Below are positions 27,616-36,013 of a DNA stretch of 64,000 bases, piece by piece; position 1 is the first letter of the stretch, and each line of letters begins with the position of its first letter. A model generated the notes under the pieces. That model made no database searches, was not told the DNA's origin, and saw only the letters and a list, made by a program, of their open reading frames with translations. The DNA is taken from NCBI RefSeq assembly GCF_000813825.1, contig NZ_JWTA01000005.1:124001-188000 (forward strand). Direction: 5' to 3'. Position numbers and translations under genes: made by a program. This DNA comes from Chryseobacterium taiwanense. Its GTDB lineage: Bacteria > Bacteroidota > Bacteroidia > Flavobacteriales > Weeksellaceae.

Positions 27616-27646
27616 CAAAAATAACTAATTCTATAATCTCTTGCAA
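27616..27646 (-). promoter_or_regulatory. Promoter of the T9SS-tail protein
   Basis: On the minus strand, TTG (27644-27646), 20-base spacer, TATTTTTG (27616-27623), 29 bases before the ATG. Good match to the Bacteroidota consensus. Confidence 0.65.
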
Positions 27647-27668
27647 TATTTTTTTATAGAACTTGTAT

Positions 27669-27676
27669 TAAATTTG
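27669..27676 (+). promoter_or_regulatory. -7 element of hemB
   Basis: TAAATTTG matches TAnnTTTG, 28 bases before hemB; the nearest TTG is 25 bases upstream, a little far. Confidence 0.5.
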
Positions 27677-27704
27677 CATAAACTTATTCAAAAAGTATTC
27701 CAAA

Positions 27705-28694
27705 ATGATACATTCAAGAAACAGAAGGCTTAGAGTAAATCAATCTATTCGAAGTTTAATCAGAGAAAATACTCTTACAACCGATGATTTTGTAATGCCC
27801 ATCTTCGTAATGGAGGGCGAAAACAAGCAGGAACCTATTCCCTCGATGCCGGGAATTTTCAGGAGGAGTATAGATCTTACAGTGAAAGAATGTAAAGAAT
27901 TATTTTCTTTGGGTGTAAAATCTGTCAATCTGTACATGAAAGTGTCAGATCATCTGAAAGACAATACAGGGAAAGAAGCATGGAATAAAGACGGTTTGAT
28001 GCAGAATACGATCAGAGCGATCAAAAATGCAGTTCCAGAAATGATTGTGATGCCGGATGTGGCTTTAGATCCATATTCAATCTACGGACACGACGGAATT
28101 ATTGAAAACGGAAAAATTCTGAATGATGCTACCAATGATGCATTGGCAAGAATGTCTGTTTCTCATGCAGAAGCCGGAGCTGACATTGTGGCACCAAGTG
28201 ATATGATGGATGGAAGAGTCTTGACGATTCGTGAGGCATTAGAAGAAAACGGATTTACAGATGTGGGAATTCTAAGTTATGCGGCAAAATATGCAAGTTC
28301 TTTCTATGGCCCGTTCAGAAGTGCTTTAGACAGTGCTCCAAAAGACGATATGGAAATTCCGAAAGATAAAAAAACGTATCAGATGGATTTTCACAATTCT
28401 CGTGAAGCATTGAATGAGGTGTACAAAGATGTGGAAGAAGGAGCAGATATCATCATGATCAAACCGGGTCTTCCATATTTGGATATTGTTTCTAAAGTTC
28501 GTGAAGCGATTGACCTTCCAATTGCTGTTTATAATGTAAGTGGTGAATACGCGATGGTAAAGGCAGCCGCTCAAAATGGCTGGTTGGATAATGATAAAAC
28601 GATTATTGAAAGCTTAACATGCTTTAAAAGAGCAGGAGCAGACATGATTTTCACGTATTTTGCAAAAGAAGCTGCGATGATTTTAAACAGGTAG
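27705..28694 (+). CDS. hemB: Delta-aminolevulinic acid dehydratase (porphobilinogen synthase)
   Basis: Condenses two aminolevulinate molecules for heme synthesis. The 329-residue barrel carries both catalytic lysines, Lys195 (YAAKYASSFYGPFR) and Lys253 (IMIKPGLPYLD). The metal site reads 'DVALDPYSIYGHDG', with aspartate/alanine where zinc enzymes have three cysteines, so this is the magnesium-dependent type. No other heme gene is adjacent. Confidence 0.96.
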   Translation: MIHSRNRRLRVNQSIRSLIRENTLTTDDFVMPIFVMEGENKQEPIPSMPGIFRRSIDLTVKECKELFSLGVKSVNLYMKVSDHLKDNTGKEAWNKDGLMQNTIRAIKNAVPEMIVMPDVALDPYSIYGHDGIIENGKILNDATNDALARMSVSHAEAGADIVAPSDMMDGRVLTIREALEENGFTDVGILSYAAKYASSFYGPFRSALDSAPKDDMEIPKDKKTYQMDFHNSREALNEVYKDVEEGADIIMIKPGLPYLDIVSKVREAIDLPIAVYNVSGEYAMVKAAAQNGWLDNDKTIIESLTCFKRAGADMIFTYFAKEAAMILNR

Positions 28695-28717
28695 TTTTTC
28701 CTGTATTCATAAGAAAG

Positions 28718-28752
28718 AAAGATTGTTTACTGTAGTAAGCAATCTTTTTTTG
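28718..28752 (+). terminator. Terminator of hemB
   Basis: Long stem AAAGATTGTTTACT / AGTAAGCAATCTTT with one G-T pair, then a T-tract. Confidence 0.85.
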
Positions 28753-28849
28753 TTGATAGATCATGTTAAATTTAGTTAATATTAGCAGTGGATTATATTT
28801 AATAAGTTGTACCTTAGATTCTTAAATCATTTCACCAAAATTTTTAACT

Positions 28850-29608
28850 ATGAAAAAAACAATGTATAACTTAGGAGTATTGTTATTCGTTTTAACGGTA
28901 TTGATTTCTTGTAATGATCCGAAAAAGAGTCCTGAAAAGGATGGAGATTCTATTACAATCAGCAAAGATGAAATTATTGATGAATCTTTCTTAACTGAAA
29001 AATTACAATCCAAGCTTACACCGGATACAGTGTATTCTATTCTGCAGCAGCGAAATAAAGAATATGTAGAAGATAATCTTACCATCAGAAATACGTCTGA
29101 AAGAATCCGTAAAGCGTCTTTAGGGCAATTTCCGGGAGCTGTAGTTTTATCCTGTTTAGACTCAAGAGTTCCGGTAGAAGATGTTTTTCATTCCGGAATT
29201 GGAGATATGTTTGTGGCGAGAGTTGCCGGAAATATCAGTAATGAAGATATTTTGGGAAGTTTAGAATTTGCCTGTAAAGTATCCGGAGCAAAGGTCGTAA
29301 TGGTATTGGGACATGAACATTGCGGGGCAATAAAATCGGCTATAGATAATGTGGAACTTGGGAATATAACCGGTTTGTTAGCAAAAATTAAACCTGCTAT
29401 TGCGAGGACTGGAAATTTTCAGGGAGACAAAACTTCAAAGAATCCCGCTTATGTGGAAGCGGTGACGAAATCTAATGTATTGCAGACTATAGATAATATC
29501 AGAAAAAACAGTGCAATTCTAAGAGAAATGGAAGAGAAGAAGGAAATTAAGATTGTGGGAGGGGAATACCATATGGAAACGGGTAAAGTAGAATTTTTAA
29601 CACAATAA
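28850..29608 (+). CDS. Beta-class carbonic anhydrase, predicted lipoprotein
   Basis: Interconverts CO2 and bicarbonate. The 252-residue protein has a lipoprotein signal (lipobox LISC, Cys21), a ~35-residue linker, then the beta-CA domain with the zinc Cys and dyad Asp in 'LSCLDSRVPVEDVF', and the other zinc ligands in 'GHEHCGAIKSA'. A lipid anchor puts it in the periplasm or on the outer membrane, unlike most cytoplasmic beta enzymes. It is monocistronic. Confidence 0.93.
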   Translation: MKKTMYNLGVLLFVLTVLISCNDPKKSPEKDGDSITISKDEIIDESFLTEKLQSKLTPDTVYSILQQRNKEYVEDNLTIRNTSERIRKASLGQFPGAVVLSCLDSRVPVEDVFHSGIGDMFVARVAGNISNEDILGSLEFACKVSGAKVVMVLGHEHCGAIKSAIDNVELGNITGLLAKIKPAIARTGNFQGDKTSKNPAYVEAVTKSNVLQTIDNIRKNSAILREMEEKKEIKIVGGEYHMETGKVEFLTQ

Positions 29609-29610
29609 AA

Positions 29611-29654
29611 AAGAATCGGGGAATTTCAAAATTGAAATTCCCCGATTCTTTTAA
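29611..29654. terminator. Bidirectional terminator, 19-bp perfect stem
   Basis: Arms 29611-29629 and 29632-29650 are perfect reverse complements with a 2-base centre; A-tract on the left and T-tract on the right serve both converging genes. The stop of the minus-strand gene lies at its edge. Confidence 0.9.
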
Positions 29655-30379
29655 GAGATATTGAAATCTTTTCCTTTGGTAAATTTTGCAGCAAAAGGTG
29701 ACTGGTTTCCTGAATATTTTAATACAAAATGTTTCTTGGTATCCGTATCAATTTTTGCATCCACTTCTACATTCTGAGTTTGAAAACTTACATCTAAGCC
29801 TACTCCTGATTCTTTTTCAAGATAAATTTCCACACTTTCCGCGTAGAATAAAGAAGTACTTAAATAGTTGAATTTGATGTTTTTTCGATACGTCTTAGAT
29901 TTATTCTGAGTGAATTCAGAATAACTTCTTAAAATTTCGATTCCGGGAGAATCAATATTGGTGATTCGGGATTTTGTAACTCCATTTACCCGTACAGAAA
30001 AATTTTTGGCACTTTTAATATTTCCATTCACTCCGATATTAAATAACGAAGGTAAAGAAAGACCATATTCGATCATACTGTCTTTGGTGAATTCAAAATC
30101 AGGAATCAAAGCAGGATGTTTTGGTGCATTGATCAATTGATTTTTAACGGTATTCAGATTGGTATCCGAAAATAAAAAACCGATAAGATTATTCCCGGTG
30201 GTTCTCCAGTTCCTTCCGTTCCATTCAAAAATTTCACAAAGTAAAGTGTCTGCCGAAGAATGTGGGAGAAGATCTATGTCCTGCCATTTGAAAACCTCTT
30301 TCGCATAAGGCCTTCGGTTGGTAATATTGATGCCTAAATCCAAGGCTAAAAGTTCGGTGAGTTGCTGATTATTTTCCAT
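29651..30379 (-). CDS. Hypothetical protein, family not recognised
   Basis: A 242-residue protein with no signal peptide, no membrane segment and no motif I know. The N-terminal 60 residues are acidic with 'RRPYAKEVFKWQDIDLLPHSS'; only parts of it stand out, and the remainder is beta-strand-rich and hydrophilic ('FSVRVNGVTKSRIT', 'VEIYLEKESGVGLDVSF', 'VDAKIDTDTKKHFVLKY'). Codon and base use are like the neighbours. It is alone on its strand between convergent carbonic anhydrase and divergent lptB. The coding nature is supported by length and strong amino acid patterns, but function is unknown. Confidence 0.65.
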   Translation of the reverse strand: MENNQQLTELLALDLGINITNRRPYAKEVFKWQDIDLLPHSSADTLLCEIFEWNGRNWRTTGNNLIGFLFSDTNLNTVKNQLINAPKHPALIPDFEFTKDSMIEYGLSLPSLFNIGVNGNIKSAKNFSVRVNGVTKSRITNIDSPGIEILRSYSEFTQNKSKTYRKNIKFNYLSTSLFYAESVEIYLEKESGVGLDVSFQTQNVEVDAKIDTDTKKHFVLKYSGNQSPFAAKFTKGKDFNIS

Positions 30380-30480
30380 ATATTTTGTGAAGGTTGATTG
30401 ATGTCATAAAATTAATTAAAAATTATTGGGTTCAATTTTAAAATATCATAAAACTTTTGTCTGTAGGTTTTAATCTAAAA

Positions 30481-30507
30481 TTTGAATTCAAAAAAACTTT
30501 ATCTTTG
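30481..30507 (+). promoter_or_regulatory. Promoter of lptB, apparently leaderless
   Basis: TATCTTTG (30500-30507) stands just 5 bases before the lptB ATG; TTTG at 30481-30484 gives a short 15-base spacer. As at lpxD, transcription would begin at or near the start codon. Confidence 0.6.
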
Positions 30508-30512
30508 CTGCT

Positions 30513-31574
30513 ATGATTTTACGAGGAGAAAACTTAATCAAGGAATACGGTCCTAAAAAAGTTGTAAAAGGTGTTTCAGTACAGGTTCAGCAGGGAGAAA
30601 TTGTTGGATTGCTTGGTCCCAACGGAGCAGGAAAAACTACATCGTTCTATATGATTGTAGGATTGGTTAAGCCCACTTCCGGTAAAATTTTCCTGGATAA
30701 GCAGGAGATCACCTCCGATGCGATGTACCGCAGAGCTCAAAAAGGAATTGGGTATCTGGCTCAGGAAGCTTCCGTATTTAGAAAGCTTTCTGTAGAAGAC
30801 AATATCATGGGGGTTCTTCAGTTGACAAAACTTTCAAAACGTGAACAACAGATGAAATGTGATGAACTGATCGAAGAATTTTCTTTGCAGCATGTTCGTA
30901 AAAACAGAGGAGATCTTTTGTCCGGAGGAGAAAGACGTAGAACCGAAATTGCAAGATGTCTTGCGACAGATCCTAGTTTTATCCTTTTAGATGAGCCTTT
31001 TGCGGGAGTTGACCCGATTGCGGTGGAAGATATTCAGAAAATTGTAAGGAGCCTTACCGATAAAAACATCGGAATTCTGATTACCGACCACAACGTACAG
31101 CAGACTTTAGCAATTACCAATAAAACATACATCATGTTTGAAGGAAGAATCTTGAAAGAAGGTCTTCCGGAAGAGTTGGCAAACGATCCACAGGTAAGAG
31201 AAGCTTATTTGGGAGAAAACTTTGTGTATCAGAGTATTTTCGACAAACCGAAAAAGAAAAATTATGCTTACAATATCTGGGCTGGAAATTTCGATTCGAA
31301 ATCTCAATTCCAAAGTTTTGTAGATCATAATTTTGCTCAATTTGATGATCTTAGATTAATGTATGGCTTTGAAGATATCAGCTTTGCATCGTTAGGGAAT
31401 TCAGAAATTCAGCATATTTTTAATGACGTTCTTGATAAAAATGCGAATAACGCTTATGTGTTCCAAAGAAAGGAAATCAATTCCAATTATTCCTTAGAAC
31501 AGGCAGAGTTGGACTCTAAACAAGCAGCAAAACAAGAGCTACATTATGTAACGACGTATTTATACGAAGGATAA
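30513..31574 (+). CDS. lptB: LPS-export ABC ATPase LptB with C-terminal extension
   Basis: Powers lipopolysaccharide transport through the LptB2FG complex. Residues 1-~240 are a normal LptB: Walker A GPNGAGKTT, signature LSGGERRR, Walker B FILLDEPFAGVD, H-loop TDHNVQQT, and the family end 'QVREAYLGENF'. A further ~110 residues follow in frame (353 in total; about 240 is usual). The extension begins 'YAYNIWAGNFDSKSQF' and ends 'YVTTYLYEG'. Its W-x-G-x-F start and tail resemble the Imm22/DUF4284 immunity-like fold; this is a memory-based comparison only. No frameshift or internal stop is seen. Confidence 0.9.
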   Translation: MILRGENLIKEYGPKKVVKGVSVQVQQGEIVGLLGPNGAGKTTSFYMIVGLVKPTSGKIFLDKQEITSDAMYRRAQKGIGYLAQEASVFRKLSVEDNIMGVLQLTKLSKREQQMKCDELIEEFSLQHVRKNRGDLLSGGERRRTEIARCLATDPSFILLDEPFAGVDPIAVEDIQKIVRSLTDKNIGILITDHNVQQTLAITNKTYIMFEGRILKEGLPEELANDPQVREAYLGENFVYQSIFDKPKKKNYAYNIWAGNFDSKSQFQSFVDHNFAQFDDLRLMYGFEDISFASLGNSEIQHIFNDVLDKNANNAYVFQRKEINSNYSLEQAELDSKQAAKQELHYVTTYLYEG

Positions 31575-31600
31575 CAGATATTCGATATAAAAGATTAATA

Positions 31601-31631
31601 AAGAGGGCAGATAAATTCTGCTCTTTTTTTT
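31601..31631 (+). terminator. Probable terminator of lptB
   Basis: Imperfect stem AAGAG(gg)CAGA / TCTGCTCTT followed by a long T-tract. Confidence 0.65.
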
Positions 31632-31800
31632 ATATATTTTATTTTCTGATATTTATCACTTTTTTTGAATTCGTTAATGAAAAAGAGAGTTGAGGAGTGG
31701 TTTTTGCATTTTCTGTAGTGAAAGGAATTTATTTTTATTAATGATTTAAAAAATAATGACAAATTCCTTTTGTTTTTATTAATCTTTTAAAATATAAACC

Positions 31801-32880
31801 ATGTCACTAAAAGAAAAATTACAAAAATTAGCCGTAGAAGTCAATGAACCGTCAGTAAGTATCTCTTTGAATACTCACCGTACATTGCCAGAAAATCAAC
31901 AGGACGAAATTGTTCTTAAAAACCTGATCAAAGAAGCTGAAAATAGAGTGATTGAAGAATTCGGAAAAAGACCGGCTTCCTCAGTGTTAGAAAAACTGGA
32001 AAATATTTCAGGAAAAATTAACCACCGTCACAATTTAGAAAGTTTACATATATTCTTATCGGATAATACCGAAGAAATCATAAGATCTACCTGGCCAACA
32101 CGAGATAATACTGTTGAAATAGATGGGAAGTTCGCCATCCGACCGTTGGTGAAAGATGCGGTGAGATCCCAGGAATATCTTATCTTGGTATTGGCACAAA
32201 ACGGAACAAAATTACTGGAAGCCGTAAATGATCAGGTCATAAAAGAAATTCATGAAGAAGGCTTTCCGTTTCCTGAAAACCCATTTTATATTACCCATTC
32301 CGATGTGAGAAGTGACGGCAAACAAGTGGATAATCAGATAAAAGAATATTTTAACCGAATTGATAAAGCTGTCGTTGAAATCCACAAAAAAACGGGATTG
32401 GAGATTGTAGTGATAAGTACTGCTGATAATTACAGTAAATTATTAGAAGTTGCCGATATTCCTGGAATCTATATTGGTCATGATAATAAAAATTATTCAG
32501 AATCGGATGAACATCATGTCGTAGAGCAGGCGTATGAAATTATCAAAGCAAAACAAAAAGAAGGAAGAACTCAGGCTATAGAAGAGTTGAGAGAAGCTGT
32601 TTCTCACGGAAAAGTTTTAACGGATCTTCAGGAAATTTATCGGGCAGCCTTAGATGGAAAAGGAGATTTGCTTATTGTCAATCAAAATTATCAACAGCCG
32701 GTAAAATTAACCGGAGAAAGAACTTTTGAATATGTTGAAGATTCTAAAGAACCGGGGATTGTAGATGATATTGTTTCTATAATTTCTTGGGAAGTTCTTT
32801 CTAAAAAAGGAAGAGTACATTTCACAAATCAGGAAGAATTATTAGACTTGGGTGAAATTGTTCTAAAAACAAGATACTAA
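31801..32880 (+). CDS. baeRF-like protein (bacterial relative of eRF1/Pelota)
   Basis: A 359-residue cytoplasmic protein. The C-terminal third shows the eRF1 domain-3-like (L7Ae fold) pattern: 'GKGDLLIVNQNYQQP', a variable loop, 'IVDDIVSIISWEVLSKKGRVHF' in part, and a closing 'LGEIVLKTRY'. The middle ('TGLEIVVISTADNYSKL') fits domain 2. The bacterial archaeo-eukaryotic release factor families were predicted by sequence analysis to act on ribosomes or in conflict and dormancy systems; none of this is proven here. No GGQ motif was seen in the middle domain. The gene stands alone with its own terminator. Confidence 0.6.
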   Translation: MSLKEKLQKLAVEVNEPSVSISLNTHRTLPENQQDEIVLKNLIKEAENRVIEEFGKRPASSVLEKLENISGKINHRHNLESLHIFLSDNTEEIIRSTWPTRDNTVEIDGKFAIRPLVKDAVRSQEYLILVLAQNGTKLLEAVNDQVIKEIHEEGFPFPENPFYITHSDVRSDGKQVDNQIKEYFNRIDKAVVEIHKKTGLEIVVISTADNYSKLLEVADIPGIYIGHDNKNYSESDEHHVVEQAYEIIKAKQKEGRTQAIEELREAVSHGKVLTDLQEIYRAALDGKGDLLIVNQNYQQPVKLTGERTFEYVEDSKEPGIVDDIVSIISWEVLSKKGRVHFTNQEELLDLGEIVLKTRY

Positions 32881-32901
32881 ATTTTCTTCATATCAAATTT
32901 T

Positions 32902-32926
32902 AGCCGGCGTTTAGTCGGCTTTTTTT
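32902..32926 (+). terminator. Terminator of the baeRF-like gene
   Basis: Stem AGCCG / CGGCT with inner wobble pairs, then a seven-base T-tract. Confidence 0.75.
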
Positions 32927-32980
32927 ATGGGCTTCTGAAATAAAAAAATTAACTTTACTACATATCTTTAAAGGAATTCT

Positions 32981-34789
32981 ATGATAAAACCTTTTAACAG
33001 AACCATTACCTTATTCGGTATTTACAAGCAACTTGTTCCGTTTATAAAACCTTATCGACTGATGATTTACGGAACACTATTTCTTACATTTTTAGGAGCT
33101 CTCGCGGCACAGGTGAATCCGTTGGTGTTAAAATATACGGTAGATGAGGTGACGAAACTTACCCATCTTCCGCATCCGATGTCGGAAGGGATTCACGTTT
33201 TGGTTCTGATCTCGGTGATTTTACTGGGGAAGGAGTTATTGAATATTTTCATCAATTTCGGGCAGAAATTTTACGGAGAGAAAATCAGAATCAATGTAAG
33301 TTCTGTTTTAGCACAATCGGCAATTGATAAGATTTTAACGTACAGAGTTGCCTATTTTAATGATGAAAACCACGAATCGGGAAAGTTGCAAATAAGGATT
33401 GATCGAGGAATTGAAAGCTTAACAAGACTGGTTCAGAACTTTTTCATCGATATGTTGCCGTTGTTTTCCAATGCAATTATTGCTTTGATCATTATGTATC
33501 TCCAGAATGTCTATGTCGGAATTGTTTCTACGATTATTGTTCCCATCTATTTTTACGTAAGTTCTTTGCAGGCAAAAAAATTGGGAGGAGTAAGACGAAC
33601 GTTGAGAAACCAGCGTGAACAAAAAACTTCAGGACTTTTGAATTTAATTAATTCAATCATGGTTATCAAAAGTTTTGTTCGAGAAAAATTCGAAGGAAAA
33701 AAGCAATACGATTTGCAGATGCAGTTGATGGAAAGCCAGATGTTCACCAGAAAAACCAACTTTATTTATGATGGATTGAAAACCTTTATCGAACAGTTCG
33801 GAGTGGTTTTAATTATTCTTTTAACGGTTTATTTGGTGTTGGATCAGCAAATGACGATTGGGGCAATCATGCTCCATATCATGCTTTTCAATAATGTTTC
33901 CGCTCCGATTCGCCAATTACACAGAATTTATGATGATATGAACGATGCGATGATCTATGCAGAAGGCTATTTTGATATTTTAAATGCAGAAGACGAAAAA
34001 GAACCGAACGGAGCTTTCGTAGAAAAAGAAATAAAAGGAAACTTTGAATTAAAAAATGTCAATTTCTCTTATCCCAACGGAACACAGGCTTTGCATGATG
34101 TTTCCATGAAAATTGAAAATGGGAAAACAACTGCTTTGGTCGGTTTAAGTGGTGCCGGAAAATCTACGGTTATTAATCTTTTATGCAAATTCTACCTTCC
34201 AAATTCAGGTGAAATTCTGTTGGATAATGTTAATTTAAATGAGTATGACAATACTTTTCTTCGTAATGATTTAGGATTGGTGCTTCAAAAAAATCATATT
34301 TTTCAGGGAAGTATAGAAGACAATATCCGCTACGGAAACATGAATGCCACCTTTGAAGAAATTGAAGAAGCGGCGAAAAAAGCCTACCTTCACGAGCAGA
34401 TTCTGGATTTACCGGAAAAATATAATCATGATGCCACCCAGCTTTCAGGAGGACAGCAGCAAAGAATTGCGATTGCAAGATTATTCTTAAAAAATCCCCC
34501 AATTATTTTCCTTGATGAACCTACAGCGAGTCTTGATGCGATTGCGACAGAACAGATCAAAAACTCTTTGGATGCCATAAAAGAAGGAAGAACGGTGATC
34601 ATTATTTCCCATTCTTTATCGCAGATTTTAGATTCGGATAAAATTTATGTGATGAAAAAAGGAAGAGTTGTAGAAAGCGGAACACATGATGAATTGGTAC
34701 AGATCGAAGGAACGTATAAAGAAATTTTTGATGCTTCGGCGAGAAGTTTAAATTTAGATAAATTGGTGAATACCTATAAAGATAATTAA
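32981..34789 (+). CDS. ABC exporter, fused membrane and ATPase domains (MsbA/multidrug type)
   Basis: A 602-residue half-transporter: six membrane helices (~20-310), then the ATPase with Walker A GLSGAGKST, signature LSGGQQQR, Walker B IIFLDEPTASLD and H-loop 'IIISHSLSQ'. It works as a homodimer and exports lipids, drugs or peptides; the substrate is not predictable. It stands 36 bases upstream of a WYL regulator but no regulatory link is shown. TATCTTTA near 32963 is a one-mismatch -7 element. Confidence 0.9.
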   Translation: MIKPFNRTITLFGIYKQLVPFIKPYRLMIYGTLFLTFLGALAAQVNPLVLKYTVDEVTKLTHLPHPMSEGIHVLVLISVILLGKELLNIFINFGQKFYGEKIRINVSSVLAQSAIDKILTYRVAYFNDENHESGKLQIRIDRGIESLTRLVQNFFIDMLPLFSNAIIALIIMYLQNVYVGIVSTIIVPIYFYVSSLQAKKLGGVRRTLRNQREQKTSGLLNLINSIMVIKSFVREKFEGKKQYDLQMQLMESQMFTRKTNFIYDGLKTFIEQFGVVLIILLTVYLVLDQQMTIGAIMLHIMLFNNVSAPIRQLHRIYDDMNDAMIYAEGYFDILNAEDEKEPNGAFVEKEIKGNFELKNVNFSYPNGTQALHDVSMKIENGKTTALVGLSGAGKSTVINLLCKFYLPNSGEILLDNVNLNEYDNTFLRNDLGLVLQKNHIFQGSIEDNIRYGNMNATFEEIEEAAKKAYLHEQILDLPEKYNHDATQLSGGQQQRIAIARLFLKNPPIIFLDEPTASLDAIATEQIKNSLDAIKEGRTVIIISHSLSQILDSDKIYVMKKGRVVESGTHDELVQIEGTYKEIFDASARSLNLDKLVNTYKDN

Positions 34790-34825
34790 TTTTAGAAATT
34801 TTTTTGCTACCTATTAAAACAGTCA

Positions 34826-35782
34826 ATGAACGACCATTATCTTAAAAAACTCGACAGAGTTACCGCTATTCTTACTCAATTGCAATCAAAACCCATTGTC
34901 AGAGCACAAGATCTGGCTCAGAAGTTTGATGTAAGTGTTCGTACGATTTATCGGGATGTCAAAACATTGGAAAACGCGGGAATTCCTATTGTTGGTGAAG
35001 CCGGAAGCGGATATTCTTTAATGGATGGCTACAAACTTCCGCCTGTAATGTTCACCAAAGAAGAAGTATTGAGTTTCATTACCGCAGAGAAGCTGATGCA
35101 GAAATTCTCCCATCAGAGTTTGGGAAGTCATTATCAGACGGCGATGGAAAAAGTACGTTCTGTGTTGAAATATTCCGATAGAAATTTAATTCAGAACATT
35201 GAAAAACAGATTGATATTTTCCAGTATCATGCAAAAACGGAAGACACTATAAAAGATGTAATTCCCACTATTCTGGAAAGTATTGCAGAAAAACGTCAGT
35301 TGACCATAGAATATAAAACGGTTGATGATCAAATTTCAACAAGAACCATTGAAGCGGTCGGTGTTTTCTTTGAATTTAATTATTGGTACATCATGGCTTT
35401 CTGTACGCTGAGAAATGATTTCAGACAATTCCGTGTGGACAGGATTTTAAAAATTTCAAAAACTCAGAATCCGTTTTTAGGGGAGTACGGACAAATCAAC
35501 GATTATAGAAAAAGTGGTAATGGAAATAAGACGACGGTAAGACTTTTAGTCGAGAAAAAAATAATGGGATTCTTGGTCAACTCTAAAAAATATTATGGAT
35601 TGACCCAAGAAGTTGATGCAGAAAACGGAATGGTAGAATTGACGTTCGAAACAGAATCGATGAAAGACGGATTTCCTCGCTGGTTGATTACGTTCGCTGA
35701 TTTTGCAACCATTTTAGAACCGGAAAGCCTGAAAGAAAAATTAAGGAATTTATTAACCGAAATTTCCGACAAACATCAATAA
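34826..35782 (+). CDS. WYL-domain transcriptional regulator (YafY-like)
   Basis: The 318-residue protein has an N-terminal winged HTH (residues ~5-60, 'FDVSVRTIYRDVKTLENAG') and a C-terminal WYL ligand-sensing domain ('FFEFNYWYIMAFC' and 'RQFRVDRI' carry the key residues), ending in a WCX tail. Members often repress or activate a neighbouring gene in response to nucleotides or stress. It faces a DinB-family gene tail to tail, and a palindrome sits in the dinB promoter region. Confidence 0.88.
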   Translation: MNDHYLKKLDRVTAILTQLQSKPIVRAQDLAQKFDVSVRTIYRDVKTLENAGIPIVGEAGSGYSLMDGYKLPPVMFTKEEVLSFITAEKLMQKFSHQSLGSHYQTAMEKVRSVLKYSDRNLIQNIEKQIDIFQYHAKTEDTIKDVIPTILESIAEKRQLTIEYKTVDDQISTRTIEAVGVFFEFNYWYIMAFCTLRNDFRQFRVDRILKISKTQNPFLGEYGQINDYRKSGNGNKTTVRLLVEKKIMGFLVNSKKYYGLTQEVDAENGMVELTFETESMKDGFPRWLITFADFATILEPESLKEKLRNLLTEISDKHQ

Positions 35783-35812
35783 AGCCTCGACAATTTCTGT
35801 TGAGGCTTTTTA
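35781..35812 (+). terminator. Terminator of the WYL regulator
   Basis: Stem AAAGCCTCGACA / TGTTGAGGCTTT with one G-T pair, overlapping the stop codon. Confidence 0.85.
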
Positions 35813-36013
35813 GCAATATTAATTAAATTTGAAGATGGTTTCTTTTGTTAAAAGGACAAAAAGCAACAAAGTAAAATGAGTGTCAAAATTCAAATTATGG
35901 AAGGTTTGAATATATTTGTGATGTTGCAGATTTGCCCTTTTGTATCAATTAAGATTGATTTTTAAGATTAAGATTGATCAAAGATTTTAGTCTCCATAAA
36001 GGCATTAAAGATC

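Noticed and set aside
29651..30379. Gasdermin-like pore-forming protein
   Set aside because: Only a vague beta-rich impression; no N-terminal cysteine, no adjacent protease and no recognisable motif, so no claim is made.
30513..31574. Frameshift or fusion artefact in lptB
   Set aside because: The frame is continuous, codon use stays the same and the tail looks like a folded domain, so a real extension is preferred.
35820..36010. Possible gene remnant between the WYL regulator and DinB genes
   Set aside because: Only short broken frames and an AAGATTGAT repeat; nothing supports a former gene.
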